A stretch of 64,000 bases of DNA, from NCBI RefSeq assembly GCF_014218275.1, contig NZ_AP023213.1, positions 1,838,001 through 1,902,000 of the forward strand. The letters run 5' to 3'. A program made the translations under genes and the position numbers. This document shows, piece after piece, positions 35,449 to 44,841 of this stretch (the first letter of the stretch is position 1; every line of letters starts with the position of its first letter). The stretch is from Citrifermentans bremense. GTDB taxonomy: Bacteria > Desulfobacterota > Desulfuromonadia > Geobacterales > Geobacteraceae. A model generated the notes under the pieces. The model saw only the letters and a list, made by a program, of their open reading frames with translations. It did not search any database and was not told the origin of the DNA.

Positions 35449-37581
35449 CTACGGTATCGGTACGGCCTGCGCCACTTTCTGCTCGCCGGGCTGTTCGCCT
35501 GCCGGCCGCACCTTCTTCTGTAATTCCGGCTGCTGGAATGGGGGAAGGCGGTACAGCCGCTGGTAGATCTCCATGCCAGTCACCACTTTCTTCACATACT
35601 CGCGCGTTTCCTTGAAGGGGATGCTCTCCACGAATTCGTCCTGCGGCAGGTGGCCATACCCTTTCTGCCATCTGTTCACGTTGCCTGACCCGGCGTTGTA
35701 GGCGGCGATCGCGAGGGTGAGGTTGCGGTCGTAGCTTTGCAGCAGGTCTTTGAGGTGCCGCGTGCCGAGCCTTATGTTCAGCTCCGGGGTGGTCAGCCGC
35801 TTGGAGTCCCCCTTCGACATCGCTTCTGCGGTGGCGGGCATGATCTGCATCAGCCCCACGGCGCCGACGGGCGACAGGGCCGCCGGGAAGTAGTTGCTCT
35901 CCTGGCGCATCACGGCGTAAACGAGGCTTTCCGGTACGGCGTTGGCGGCGGCGTGGCGCGCAACATCCTCTTTGAATGCAAGCGGATAGGTGACCCCCCA
36001 GGTGGTGGCGTTGTCCTTGTCGCCTCGCTTTGGCTTCTCCTTGGACATGGCGTGGTAGGCGCCGTTGAAGTTCTCCATCTCCAGGTAGAGTCGGGCGACC
36101 CCCGCCGCGCTCCTGTTCTTCCTGCTGATCGAAAGCTCCTTGACCGCCTCGTCGTAGAGTCCCAGCGAAATAAGCGCCTTCTCACGCTCGAACCCGGAAG
36201 GCATGGGGAGGGCGTCCATGATGCTCTTCGGCGGTAGCGGCAGCTCTTCGCCCGCGTGGTTGTTGCTGATCAGGGCGTAGTACCCCAGCGGGAATTCCGC
36301 GGCCAGGATCGCGTATGCTTCCTGGGCGCCTTTGGTGTCGCCGGTGGCTGAGAGGGCCTTGCCCAGCCAGTAAAGAGCCTTTTCCCGCAGGTCGTCGCGC
36401 TCGCTGAGCTTTTTGAATTGCGCGGCGGCGGCGTCGTAGTTGCGGGACTGGTAGCTGGCCCAGGCAGCTTCCCAGAGCACGCTGGAAGGCTTCTGGTGGA
36501 CGGCTGCCAGGTACTGCTGGAAAAGCGGCTGGGCCTCGCTCCATTTCCGCTGGAACCTTTTCAGGTACGCCGCCTCCAAAAGCGCCTCATGCGAGACGTC
36601 GCCGCATTCGCGGTCCTGCGCCAGCTGCATGTAGAGCTTGAACGCCTCATCCTGCTCCCCGGTCTTGTCCAGGGTCCGCGCCAGCCAGAGGTCAGGCTCG
36701 TGGCGGGCGCCGGAGATGTTGGAAAAGGTTGCCTGCGCCTGCTGGTAGCGCCTTGCCTTGTAGAGCGCCTGTCCCTTCTTCAGCTTGAGCTTGGCGACGA
36801 ATTCAGGGCTCTCCCCTGCCAGAGGTATCCCGGCGTAGGCCTCTGCCGCCTGCAGGTAGCGCCCCAGTCCGTACAGGGTGCCGCCGCGCTTTAGGAGCTC
36901 GGCGCTGGTGTAGGGTTCGATCTTGGTCCCGGCGCTGCCAAGCCGCTGCAGCTCGCGGGCGGATTTGTCCGAAAAAGGCGACGCGGGGTAGTTGAGATAG
37001 ACGCGGCGTAGCATGGCAGCAGCCCCGGCTGCGTCGCCGAGCTTCTCCTTGCAAAGGCCGGAGCCGTAGAGCGCTGAGATGGAGTCGTTGCCGGACGGGT
37101 AGCGTTCGACGAAGCTGGAGTAGCTCTGCTGCGCCTCACTGTAATGGCCAGCCGCCGCGAGGGTGTCAGCGTACAGGATCAGGGCGGGACGCACCAGACG
37201 GCTGTCGGGGTGCTGCTTGAGGAGCCGGTACAAGGGGGTGAGGGCCTCGTCGTGCCGCTCCAGCTTGGCTAGGGAGAGCCCCTGGTAGTAGAGCGCGTAG
37301 TCCGAGAGGATCGGGTAGTCGTCCGCCGCGGTGGCAAGCTGGGCCGCCGCCTCTTCCCACAGCTCCAGGCGAGCCGCCGCGAAACCGGCCATGAAGCTGC
37401 GGACCCCCCTGTCGTTTACTTTCAACGCGGCTTCTCTCGCGGCGCGGTAATCCTTGGCCTGCATGCGGGAGGCGGCGCTTGCCAGTGCTTCGTCGGCAGG
37501 CTTGAAGGTCACTGCTGAGGCGGGAAGGGCGGTTAAGAGAAGAACTGCGGCTGCTGCAATGGCGGTGCGGTTAAACATCAT
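35449..37581 (-). CDS. slt: soluble lytic murein transglycosylase
   Basis: A 710-residue periplasmic enzyme that cleaves the MurNAc-GlcNAc bond of peptidoglycan to form 1,6-anhydroMurNAc. Signal peptide MMFNRTAIAAAAVLLLTALPASA spans the first 23 residues here (split by a clear cleavage site after ASA). A long TPR-like superhelical region runs from about 30 to 530. The catalytic SLT domain follows with AVMRQESNYFP (catalytic Glu near 560), SPVGAVGLMQIMPATA and AIAAYNAGSGNVNRW. This is the Slt70 layout, slightly longer than in E. coli. It is transcribed alone, convergent with the hypothetical gene. Confidence 0.94.
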   Translation of the reverse strand: MMFNRTAIAAAAVLLLTALPASAVTFKPADEALASAASRMQAKDYRAAREAALKVNDRGVRSFMAGFAAARLELWEEAAAQLATAADDYPILSDYALYYQGLSLAKLERHDEALTPLYRLLKQHPDSRLVRPALILYADTLAAAGHYSEAQQSYSSFVERYPSGNDSISALYGSGLCKEKLGDAAGAAAMLRRVYLNYPASPFSDKSARELQRLGSAGTKIEPYTSAELLKRGGTLYGLGRYLQAAEAYAGIPLAGESPEFVAKLKLKKGQALYKARRYQQAQATFSNISGARHEPDLWLARTLDKTGEQDEAFKLYMQLAQDRECGDVSHEALLEAAYLKRFQRKWSEAQPLFQQYLAAVHQKPSSVLWEAAWASYQSRNYDAAAAQFKKLSERDDLREKALYWLGKALSATGDTKGAQEAYAILAAEFPLGYYALISNNHAGEELPLPPKSIMDALPMPSGFEREKALISLGLYDEAVKELSISRKNRSAAGVARLYLEMENFNGAYHAMSKEKPKRGDKDNATTWGVTYPLAFKEDVARHAAANAVPESLVYAVMRQESNYFPAALSPVGAVGLMQIMPATAEAMSKGDSKRLTTPELNIRLGTRHLKDLLQSYDRNLTLAIAAYNAGSGNVNRWQKGYGHLPQDEFVESIPFKETREYVKKVVTGMEIYQRLYRLPPFQQPELQKKVRPAGEQPGEQKVAQAVPIP

Positions 37582-37726
37582 TTCTCCCTTGGGTGCGGCA
37601 AAAAAGCTCGACCCGTATTTTTACCGAAGCGAAGGCGAAAAGGCAATGGGCAATTGAGAGGGGAAAGCAGTCGCAGTGCGCCTCGTCAATCGGGCGGCCC
37701 TTTCACCCTGCGCTTCTTACCGTTTC

Positions 37727-37755
37727 TTGACTTTCACCGAACGCTTCTGCATTAT
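37727..37755 (+). promoter_or_regulatory. candidate sigma-70 promoter for rnr
   Basis: TTGACT (37727-37732), a 17-bp spacer and CATTAT (37750-37755) lie about 50 bp upstream of the rnr ATG in the 222-bp gap after the divergent slt gene. Confidence 0.55.
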
Positions 37756-37803
37756 CCATAACTATGATTTTTTACATATGCTTTTTTCCCGAAGGGGGTT
37801 TTC

Positions 37804-40017
37804 ATGCGCAAGGGTAAGGACGCGGTGATGAGGCTTCTGGCCAAGGGGGAGCCTGTACCGTACCGGCAGATGCTGAAGGCTCTCAACATATCCCGGCGCG
37901 ACCGTGACCAGCTGGACCACCAGCTGGACTACCTGGTCGAATCCGGCGAGATCGTCAAGATGCCCGGCCGCATCTACGCGCTCGCCGGCTCCGGCGGGAG
38001 CGTGCGCGGCAAACTCTCGGTCCACCGCGACGGCTACGGCTTCGTCATGCCGGAAGACGGGGGTGAGGATCTCTTCGTGCCGGCGCGCTACCTCTCGGAG
38101 TACATGCACGGCGACATCGTGGAGGCCCAGGTGGTCTCGACGCGCCGCGACGGCAAAAGGGAGGGGAGGGTGACCGCCCTGGTGCAAAGGGGGGTCACCG
38201 AGATCGTCGGGCGCTTCGAGGCGATCGGCAAGGGGGGACGGGTGATCCCCGACGACCCGAAGCTCGGGCGGGATCTCTTCGTTACCCCGGGGGCTGCCGG
38301 AGGGGCGTCGAAGGCCAAGGACGGGCAGATCGTCCTGGCGCAGATCACCGCCTACCCCGCGGGCGCGCGTCCCTTGGAGGGGAGGATAACCGAGGTCCTG
38401 GGCGAGGCGAACGACCCCGAGGTAGAGGCGCTCACCGTGATCAAGAAGTACGAGCTCCCCTACGTCTTCGACGATAAGGTGATGGAGGAGGCGCGGAAAC
38501 AGCCGCAGCAGGTGACCGAGGAGGCGCTCTCCGGCCGCACCGACCTGCGCGAAAGGCTCACCGTAACGATCGACGGCGAGACGGCGCGCGATTTCGACGA
38601 CGCAGTTTCGGTCGCACGCGAAGGGGAGAGGATCCGGCTCTGGGTCTCCATCGCCGACGTCTCCCACTACGTCACCGAAGGCTCGAGGCTCGATACCGAG
38701 GCCTACCTCAGGGGGACCTCGGTCTATTTCCCGGACCGCTGCATCCCCATGCTGCCGGAGGAGCTCTCCAACGGCATCTGCTCGCTGAACCCGCAGGTGG
38801 ACCGCCTCACCATGACGGCCGAGATGCTCTTCGACGCCTCGGGCGAGCGGGTCGACGCCCGCTTCTACACGAGCGTGATCAAGAGCGCCGCGCGCCTCAC
38901 CTATACCACCGTCAAGCGGGTCCTCGTGGATCAAGACCCCGAGGCGACAGCGCAAAACGCGCATCTGGTGGGGGACTTGAAGGTCATGGAGGAGCTCTCG
39001 CTCAGGCTGAACGGGCTGCGCCGCCGCAGGGGGAGCATCGACTTCGACCTCCCCGAGCCCCAGATCATCCTCGACCTGCAGGGGGAGACCACGGCCATCG
39101 TGAGAGCCGAGAGAAACCTCGCCCACCGGATCATCGAGGAGTTCATGCTCGCCGCCAACGAGGCGGTGGCCGGTTTCCTGGAGAACACGCCGGTCCCCTC
39201 GCTTTACCGGGTGCACGAAAACCCGGACCCGCTTAAACTCCAGGACCTCGCCGAGTTCGTCTTCGGCTTCGGCTATACCCTGAAGCTGCAGGAGGAAAAG
39301 GTGAACCCGCTGGAGCTGCAGAAGCTCCTGGGCGAGGTGGAGGGGAAACCGGAGGAGCGCCTCATCAACGAAGTCCTCTTGCGCTGCATGAAGCAGGCGC
39401 GCTACAGCGCCGAGAACCTCGGGCACTACGGCCTTGCGGCCGAAAGCTACACCCACTTCACCTCCCCCATCCGGCGCTACCCAGACCTCGTGGTGCACCG
39501 CATCCTGAAACGGGTGCTCTCCGGGAAGATGAAACAGGTGGACAAGGACCGGCTCGAGGCGAGGCTCCCGGAGACCGCGGCGCATACCAGCAAGAGGGAA
39601 CGGGTCGCCATGGAGGCCGAGCGCGAGATGGTGGACCTGAAGAAGATGCAGTTCATGCGCGACAAGGTCGGCGAGGAGTACGACGGCTACATCACCGGCG
39701 TCGCCCCCTTCGGCCTGTTCGTGGAGCTGGTGGAGCTTTTCGTGGAGGGGATGATCCCGGTCGCCACGCTCCCGATGGACTACTACGTGCATCTGGAGAA
39801 GAGCCATGCCCTGGTGGGGGAGAGGACCCGCGCCATGTACCGTATCGCGGACAAGATCAGGGTCAAGGTCGCCTCCGTGAACGAGGCGCGCAAGCAGGTG
39901 GAGTTCTCGCTGGTGGGGACCCTGGAAAAGCGCCCCATAGAGCCGATTCAAGACGTCAGGAACAGCTACGAGCGGATACCGGTCAAGGGGAAGCGCCCCA
40001 AGCCCCGGCGGCGCTGA
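37804..40017 (+). CDS. rnr: ribonuclease R
   Basis: A 737-residue 3'-to-5' exoribonuclease that degrades structured RNA. N-terminal winged helix (about residues 1-65), cold-shock domains (GYGFVMPEDGGEDLFVPARYL), then the RNB catalytic domain with TIDGETARDFDDAVSV near residue 260 (metal-binding Asp cluster), LRLWVSIADVSHYV-like segment, YFPDRCIPMLPEELSNGICSLNP and HFTSPIRRYPDLVVHR. A C-terminal S1 domain starts at EEYDGYITGVAPFGLFVEL, ending in a short basic tail. Length and order match RNase R. AAGGGGG precedes the ATG. Confidence 0.96.
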   Translation: MRKGKDAVMRLLAKGEPVPYRQMLKALNISRRDRDQLDHQLDYLVESGEIVKMPGRIYALAGSGGSVRGKLSVHRDGYGFVMPEDGGEDLFVPARYLSEYMHGDIVEAQVVSTRRDGKREGRVTALVQRGVTEIVGRFEAIGKGGRVIPDDPKLGRDLFVTPGAAGGASKAKDGQIVLAQITAYPAGARPLEGRITEVLGEANDPEVEALTVIKKYELPYVFDDKVMEEARKQPQQVTEEALSGRTDLRERLTVTIDGETARDFDDAVSVAREGERIRLWVSIADVSHYVTEGSRLDTEAYLRGTSVYFPDRCIPMLPEELSNGICSLNPQVDRLTMTAEMLFDASGERVDARFYTSVIKSAARLTYTTVKRVLVDQDPEATAQNAHLVGDLKVMEELSLRLNGLRRRRGSIDFDLPEPQIILDLQGETTAIVRAERNLAHRIIEEFMLAANEAVAGFLENTPVPSLYRVHENPDPLKLQDLAEFVFGFGYTLKLQEEKVNPLELQKLLGEVEGKPEERLINEVLLRCMKQARYSAENLGHYGLAAESYTHFTSPIRRYPDLVVHRILKRVLSGKMKQVDKDRLEARLPETAAHTSKRERVAMEAEREMVDLKKMQFMRDKVGEEYDGYITGVAPFGLFVELVELFVEGMIPVATLPMDYYVHLEKSHALVGERTRAMYRIADKIRVKVASVNEARKQVEFSLVGTLEKRPIEPIQDVRNSYERIPVKGKRPKPRRR

Positions 40018-40023
40018 AAGCTG

Positions 40024-40053
40024 TTGCGCTCGCTTTGGCCGCTGTGCTATAAA
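40024..40053 (+). promoter_or_regulatory. candidate extended -10 promoter ahead of tatC
   Basis: TTGCGC (40024-40029), an 18-bp spacer and TATAAA (40048-40053), the latter preceded by TGC as an extended -10. It begins just after the rnr stop and could drive tatC and the genes behind it. Confidence 0.5.
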
Positions 40054-40098
40054 ATTTGTTTGAGCTCTACGCGGCTTTAATTAGGAGATATAGGGTAT

Positions 40099-40947
40099 AT
40101 GGTTGAAGAAAAAGTTCTGCCGTTCATGGAACACCTGGTCGAACTCAGGAAGCGGCTCATCGTCTGCGTGGTCGCCATCGTGATCGGCATGGGGGTCGCC
40201 TGGAACTTCTCCACCGACCTCTTGAAGTTCGTCGAACAGCCCCTGACCGGCAAAACCTACCTGACCGACATAAAGATCAGCCTCTACGAGAAGGTCAAGG
40301 AGCGCTACCCCCAGGCTTACCAGCAGTTCAAGCTGGGCGAGCAGCACGACGTGGCGCAGAAGCCGCGCATGCTGAACTACAGCGCCCCCCTGGAGCCGTT
40401 CTTCGTCCAGTGCAAGATCTCCATGCTGGCCGGGTTCGTCATCGTGCTCCCGGTCCTCTTCCACCAGTTCTGGCTCTTCGTGGCGCCGGGGCTTACCCGC
40501 AAGGAAAGGCGGCTGGTGGTCCCCTTCGTCACCACGGCGTCCCTGGCCTTCTGCGTCGGCGCCATGTTCTTCCTGGTCATCATCTGGCCGGTGATCATCA
40601 ACTTCTCGCTCTCCTACGAGGCGACCGGGCTGCAGAGCTGGTACAACATCTCGGCCTACATCAATTTCTGCCTGCGCCTCATCCTGATGTTCGGGCTGAT
40701 CTTCGAACTCCCTATCCTCGCGCTGCTTCTGGCGCGCTTTGGCATCATCAACTACAGGATGCTGGCCACGCGCAGGAAGTACGCCCTTTTGGCGAGCGCC
40801 ATCGTCGCCGCCTTCCATGCCGACCTCATCACCATGTTCGTGATCATGATCCCTCTGTACTTCATGTACGAGGTAAGTGTCTGGGTGGCCCTCATCTTCG
40901 GGAAGAAGAAGGCGCCGCAGGTGGAGGCGGAACCGGCTGAGGCTTAA
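40099..40947 (+). CDS. tatC: Sec-independent translocase subunit TatC
   Basis: A 282-residue inner-membrane protein with six predicted helices that recognises twin-arginine signal peptides. The N-terminus FMEHLVELRKRLIVC is the classic TatC start. Later LEPFFVQCKISMLAGFVIVLPVLFHQFWLFVAPGLTRKERR across about residues 98-138 includes the family block. It has an enlarged first periplasmic loop (about residues 47-95) compared with E. coli TatC, a feature seen in deltaproteobacteria. No tatA/tatB gene is adjacent. ribF begins 15 bp after it. Confidence 0.95.
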   Translation: MVEEKVLPFMEHLVELRKRLIVCVVAIVIGMGVAWNFSTDLLKFVEQPLTGKTYLTDIKISLYEKVKERYPQAYQQFKLGEQHDVAQKPRMLNYSAPLEPFFVQCKISMLAGFVIVLPVLFHQFWLFVAPGLTRKERRLVVPFVTTASLAFCVGAMFFLVIIWPVIINFSLSYEATGLQSWYNISAYINFCLRLILMFGLIFELPILALLLARFGIINYRMLATRRKYALLASAIVAAFHADLITMFVIMIPLYFMYEVSVWVALIFGKKKAPQVEAEPAEA

Positions 40948-40962
40948 GGAATCGCATCGCAC

Positions 40963-41934
40963 ATGGTTATCTTCAGAAGCATCTCCGACATAAAGGAAAA
41001 ACTGCGCCACCCCGCGGTCACCATCGGCAATTTCGACGGCGTCCACCTGGGTCACCGCGAGATCTTCCGGCGGGTGCGGGAGCGGGCCGAAGAGATGGGC
41101 GGGGTCTCCGTGGTGGTGACCTTCGTGCCGCACCCGCTGAAGGTGGTCCCCTCCCACAAGGAGGTCCGGCTTATCACCACCCGGCGCGAGAAGGAGTTCC
41201 TCATCGAGTCCGCCGGGATCGACTACCTTCTGGAGATCCCCTTCGACCGGGAGTTCGCCGCCGTTTCCGCCGCGGATTTCGTGCAGAAGGTGCTGGTCGA
41301 CGCCATAGGGGTCGAGCGCCTCGTCATCGGCTACGATTACGCCTTTGGCCGCGGCAGGGAAGGGGACGTGCAACTGCTGCGCGAGATGGGTAAGCGCCAC
41401 GGCTACAGTGTCGAGGTGCTGGAGCCCATCTCCAACGGCGCCACGGTTTACAGCTCCACCAAGGTGAGGGGCATGGTGAGCGCGGGGGATGTGGAGGGGG
41501 TGGTCGGCGTCCTGGGACGGCACTACGCCATCACCGGCACCGTGGTCCACGGCCACCAGCGCGGCCGGGGGCTCGGCTTTCCCACCGCGAACCTCGCCAC
41601 CGAGAAGGACCTCCTTCCCGCCGGGGGGGTCTACGCCGTGAAGGTCTGCATCGGGAGCGAGCTTCTGGACGGCGCCTGCAACATCGGGACGAACCCCACC
41701 TTCGGCGACGGAAGCCTTTCGCTGGAGGTGTTCCTCTTCGACGTCGACCGCGACCTTTACGGTCGCGAGATCACCGTGTTCTTCATCGCGAGGCTTCGGG
41801 AGGAGCGACGCTTCGACGGGCTCGAGGCGCTCAAAGAGCAGATCGCGCTGGACGTAACGCGCTGCCGGGAGATCCTTGAGGACGCTGAGCCCGTGGGGGC
41901 CGGAGACTGGGGCCCCCTTAAGTGTAGTAAGTAA
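40963..41934 (+). CDS. ribF: bifunctional riboflavin kinase / FAD synthetase
   Basis: A 323-residue enzyme that makes FMN and then FAD. The N-terminal nucleotidyltransferase part has TIGNFDGVHLGHREIF near residue 20 and IGYDYAFGRGREGDV near residue 124. The C-terminal kinase part has GTVVHGHQRGRGLGFPTANL near residue 190 and NIGTNPTFG, closing with EIAL-like helices. Length is normal. The end includes a short extra tail (GDWGPLKCSK). It lies in a compact run from tatC. Confidence 0.95.
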   Translation: MVIFRSISDIKEKLRHPAVTIGNFDGVHLGHREIFRRVRERAEEMGGVSVVVTFVPHPLKVVPSHKEVRLITTRREKEFLIESAGIDYLLEIPFDREFAAVSAADFVQKVLVDAIGVERLVIGYDYAFGRGREGDVQLLREMGKRHGYSVEVLEPISNGATVYSSTKVRGMVSAGDVEGVVGVLGRHYAITGTVVHGHQRGRGLGFPTANLATEKDLLPAGGVYAVKVCIGSELLDGACNIGTNPTFGDGSLSLEVFLFDVDRDLYGREITVFFIARLREERRFDGLEALKEQIALDVTRCREILEDAEPVGAGDWGPLKCSK

Positions 41935-41962
41935 GAGACAGCCGCCGCTAAGAGGAACCAAC

Positions 41963-42985
41963 TTGTTCAAGGAAAAACCAGATAAAAAGCTCTTGGTCGG
42001 CTTGGCGGTCAGCGCTGTCTGTCTGCTGCTGCTCTTCAGGAAGATCGACTTCGCCAAGATGGCGGCAGCCTTTGCCGGGATGGACACCCGCTACCTGGCA
42101 CCCGCCCTCCTCCTCACCTTCGTCAGCTACTTCCTCCGGGCGCTGCGCTGGAAGTTCCTCCTGGAGCCCATCAAAAAGACCCGGCTCTCCAACCTTTTCC
42201 CTGCCACCCTGATCGGGTACATGGCGAACAACCTGCTTCCGGCAAGGCTCGGAGAACTGGTGCGCGCCTACGTCCTGGGGCGCAAGGAGGGGATCGAGAC
42301 CTCCGCCGTCTTCGCCTCGCTGGTGGTGGACCGGCTCTGCGACGGCTTCACCATGTTTGTGGTGCTGCTCTCGGCCTTCTTCACGGTGCGTCTTCCGGCC
42401 GGGAGGGAAGGGATGCAGCAAGGGCTTGTCACCGGCGGTTATCTCACCTTCGCCCTCTACCTCGCGGTCCTCATGTTCCTGACGCTCCTGAGGAGGCGGA
42501 CGGACTGGACCTTGAGCATCGTCTCCCGGCTCCTGGCCCCTTTTTCCGCCAACGCATCCCTGAAGGCCTCGGCACTTTTACGCTCCTTCATCTCCGGGAT
42601 ACGAGTCCCGGCCGGCGCGGCCGGGGCGGCGGCGACCGCCGCCACCTCGCTGCTGATCTGGGCCACGGCCATCTGGCCGCTGGATCTGCTTTTGCGCGCC
42701 TTCGGCGTGGAGCTCCCGCTGCCGGCCTCCATGTTCATCATGGTGTTCCTGGTCTTCGCGGTGATGGTTCCTGCGTCGCCGGGATTCGTCGGGACCCATC
42801 ACCTTGCCTGCGTCACGGCGCTCTCGGCCTTCGACATCGCGGGCGAGCGAGCCCTCAGCATCGCCATAGTGGTTCACGCCATGGGCTTTTTGCCGGTGAT
42901 CGCGGCCGGGCTTCTCTGCCTTTGGCGGGACAAGCTGTCCCTGAAGCAAATCAGCGAAAACAACGAATCAGGAGCGCGTACGTGA
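41963..42985 (+). CDS. lysylphosphatidylglycerol synthase-like (AglD/YbhN family) membrane protein
   Basis: A 340-residue membrane protein with about eight helices. Family features include YFLRALRWKFLLEP, NLFPATLIGYMANNLLPARLGELVRAYVLG near residue 70 and MVPASPGFVGTHHLACVTAL near residue 270. The family is linked to lipid or glycolipid translocation and to the flippase domain of MprF. TTG 41963 with AGAGGAA ahead is the preferred start; the frame is open further upstream but lies inside ribF. The stop overlaps the next gene as GTGA. Confidence 0.85.
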   Translation: MFKEKPDKKLLVGLAVSAVCLLLLFRKIDFAKMAAAFAGMDTRYLAPALLLTFVSYFLRALRWKFLLEPIKKTRLSNLFPATLIGYMANNLLPARLGELVRAYVLGRKEGIETSAVFASLVVDRLCDGFTMFVVLLSAFFTVRLPAGREGMQQGLVTGGYLTFALYLAVLMFLTLLRRRTDWTLSIVSRLLAPFSANASLKASALLRSFISGIRVPAGAAGAAATAATSLLIWATAIWPLDLLLRAFGVELPLPASMFIMVFLVFAVMVPASPGFVGTHHLACVTALSAFDIAGERALSIAIVVHAMGFLPVIAAGLLCLWRDKLSLKQISENNESGART

Positions 42986-44841
42986 ACCTTTCCGGAACCT
43001 TCAGAAGGCTAGACCCCTTTTCCATCGCGGCCTTCATCGTCCCTTTGTTCATCTACCTTTTGACCCTGGCTCCGACGGTAACCTTTTTCGACAGCGGCGA
43101 GTTCATAACCGCCATCGCCTCGCTTGGGACCGCGCACTCACCTGGCTACCCGCTCTTCATCAACTACGCGAAGCCCTTCACCTTTCTCCCCTTGGGGAGC
43201 ATCGCCTTCAGGGTCAACGTGGCCACCGCCATCTCGGCTGCCTCCGCCTGCTACGGCGTCTTCTTTCTGACCCTGTACCTGCTCAAGGACGAGCAGGGGG
43301 CCTGGGAGGCGCGGCTGGGCAGGCTCTCCGCAAGACTCTGCGCCCTGAGCGCCGCGCTCACCTTCGCCTGCACCGCGAGGCTCTGGCTTCAGTCCAACCA
43401 CGACAAGCCGTACCCGCTCCTCGCCTTCATCAGCGCCATCGTCTTCTGGCTCATGCTCCTTTGGCGCGAAAGCTACCTGGAGGGGCGCGAGCGCCCAAGC
43501 TACGTCTACCTGGGGGCTTTCCTCGTGGGGCTTGCCACCGGGGCGCACCAGATCATCGTGCTGATGATACCGACCTACGCCTGGCTCCTCATCTCCGCTG
43601 ACCGGCGCGTGGTCTTCCGGGTGAAGGAGTTCCTCATCGCCTTCGCCTTCGGCTTCCTCGGCTTCGGGATACATCTGCACCTGGTGGTCCGGGCGCTGCA
43701 AAAGCCGCTGCTCAACTGGGGGGACTCGAAGAACCTGACCCAGTTCCTCTGGAACCTGCTCAGGAAGGGTTACCCGGTGGAGAAGCCCCCCCGCGACCTT
43801 GGGCTTTTGTGGGCCCAGGTGAACGCCTTCAACATCCCCTACGAGTTCACCATCGTCGGCATGGTGCTGCTGGTAGCCGGGCTCGCCGGTTTCGCCGTCA
43901 CCAGGAAGAGGTACCTGGTCTTTGGGTACCTGATCGCGCTCGCCTCCTTTCTCCTGGTCATCGTCGGCTACTTCAACACGCCCGGCGAGCTGATCTTTCT
44001 CACCGAGGAGTTCTTCACCCCGCTCTACCTTCTGAGCGCCGTCTTCATCGGTGTCGGGCTCTTCGTGGTGCTCCGCGAGGTAGGGAGCCATCTTCCCGAG
44101 CGTTCCGCGGTCAGGGGGGCGCTGCTGCTGCCTCTCTTCGCGCTTCCGGTCGCAGTCTGCGCGATGAACTACCGCGAGAACGACCAGCACCAGAACTACA
44201 TCGCCTTCGACTACGCCTCCAACACGCTCAGGTCGCTCCCGCAGAACGCGGTGATGTACACCTGGGGGGACTCGGGCGCGTTCCCGCTTTGGTACCTGCA
44301 GGGGGTGGAGCGGATGCGCGAGGACCTGGCCCTGCCGCACACCCCGCACCTGGTCTTCGACTGGTACCTGGACAGCATGCCGGTCCTTTTCCGCGGCTCG
44401 CGCCTTTACACCCTCCCCATGGACCAGCGCTACCCGGAGAACACCCTGTTCCTGTCGGTGATGGAGCAGTACGCCAAGCGCCCTGTATACATAGACTTCT
44501 CCACCAGGTATTCGGTCGCGTTCCAGAACTTCCAGCTGCACCAGCGCGGCATCATCTACCGCCTGGATCCCCCTGACTTCCCCTCAGCCACCCTGGACTC
44601 CGACGTCTGGGGGCTCTACTCCACCCGCGGCATCCTTGGGGGAAGCGACATGTTCTTCCGCGACCTCGACACCGGCAAGGCGATCCTCATCTACGGCGCG
44701 GCCCTGGTCGAGTCGGGGGAAACGCTTTTGAAGCTCGGGGAAAAAGAGGCGGGGACGCGGGCGCTCGACCTTGCCGGGCGGGTCTCGCCCGAGGCGGGAC
44801 AGCAGGCGCTGCAGATTCTCAGAAGCTACGGGGTGCGTTGA
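42982..44841 (+). CDS. DUF2723-family membrane protein
   Basis: A 619-residue protein with 10 or more membrane helices and a soluble C-terminal third. The N-terminal signature TLAPTVTFFDSGEFITAIASLGTAHSPGYPLF spans about residues 28-59 and defines DUF2723, distantly related to GT-C glycosyltransferases: the DSGEF acidic loop is where the catalytic Asp of PMT-type enzymes sits. LFINYAKPFTFLPLGSIAFRVN follows. A role in transferring a polyprenyl-linked sugar is inferred from fold only. GTG 42982 overlaps the previous stop; its own stop overlaps the aroE start. Confidence 0.85.
   Translation: MNLSGTFRRLDPFSIAAFIVPLFIYLLTLAPTVTFFDSGEFITAIASLGTAHSPGYPLFINYAKPFTFLPLGSIAFRVNVATAISAASACYGVFFLTLYLLKDEQGAWEARLGRLSARLCALSAALTFACTARLWLQSNHDKPYPLLAFISAIVFWLMLLWRESYLEGRERPSYVYLGAFLVGLATGAHQIIVLMIPTYAWLLISADRRVVFRVKEFLIAFAFGFLGFGIHLHLVVRALQKPLLNWGDSKNLTQFLWNLLRKGYPVEKPPRDLGLLWAQVNAFNIPYEFTIVGMVLLVAGLAGFAVTRKRYLVFGYLIALASFLLVIVGYFNTPGELIFLTEEFFTPLYLLSAVFIGVGLFVVLREVGSHLPERSAVRGALLLPLFALPVAVCAMNYRENDQHQNYIAFDYASNTLRSLPQNAVMYTWGDSGAFPLWYLQGVERMREDLALPHTPHLVFDWYLDSMPVLFRGSRLYTLPMDQRYPENTLFLSVMEQYAKRPVYIDFSTRYSVAFQNFQLHQRGIIYRLDPPDFPSATLDSDVWGLYSTRGILGGSDMFFRDLDTGKAILIYGAALVESGETLLKLGEKEAGTRALDLAGRVSPEAGQQALQILRSYGVR

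Noticed and set aside
40081..42087. Very long minus-strand open frame (668 codons)
   Set aside because: It lies antisense to tatC and ribF, both unmistakable on the plus strand, and shows the same charged, repetitive composition as other antisense shadows.
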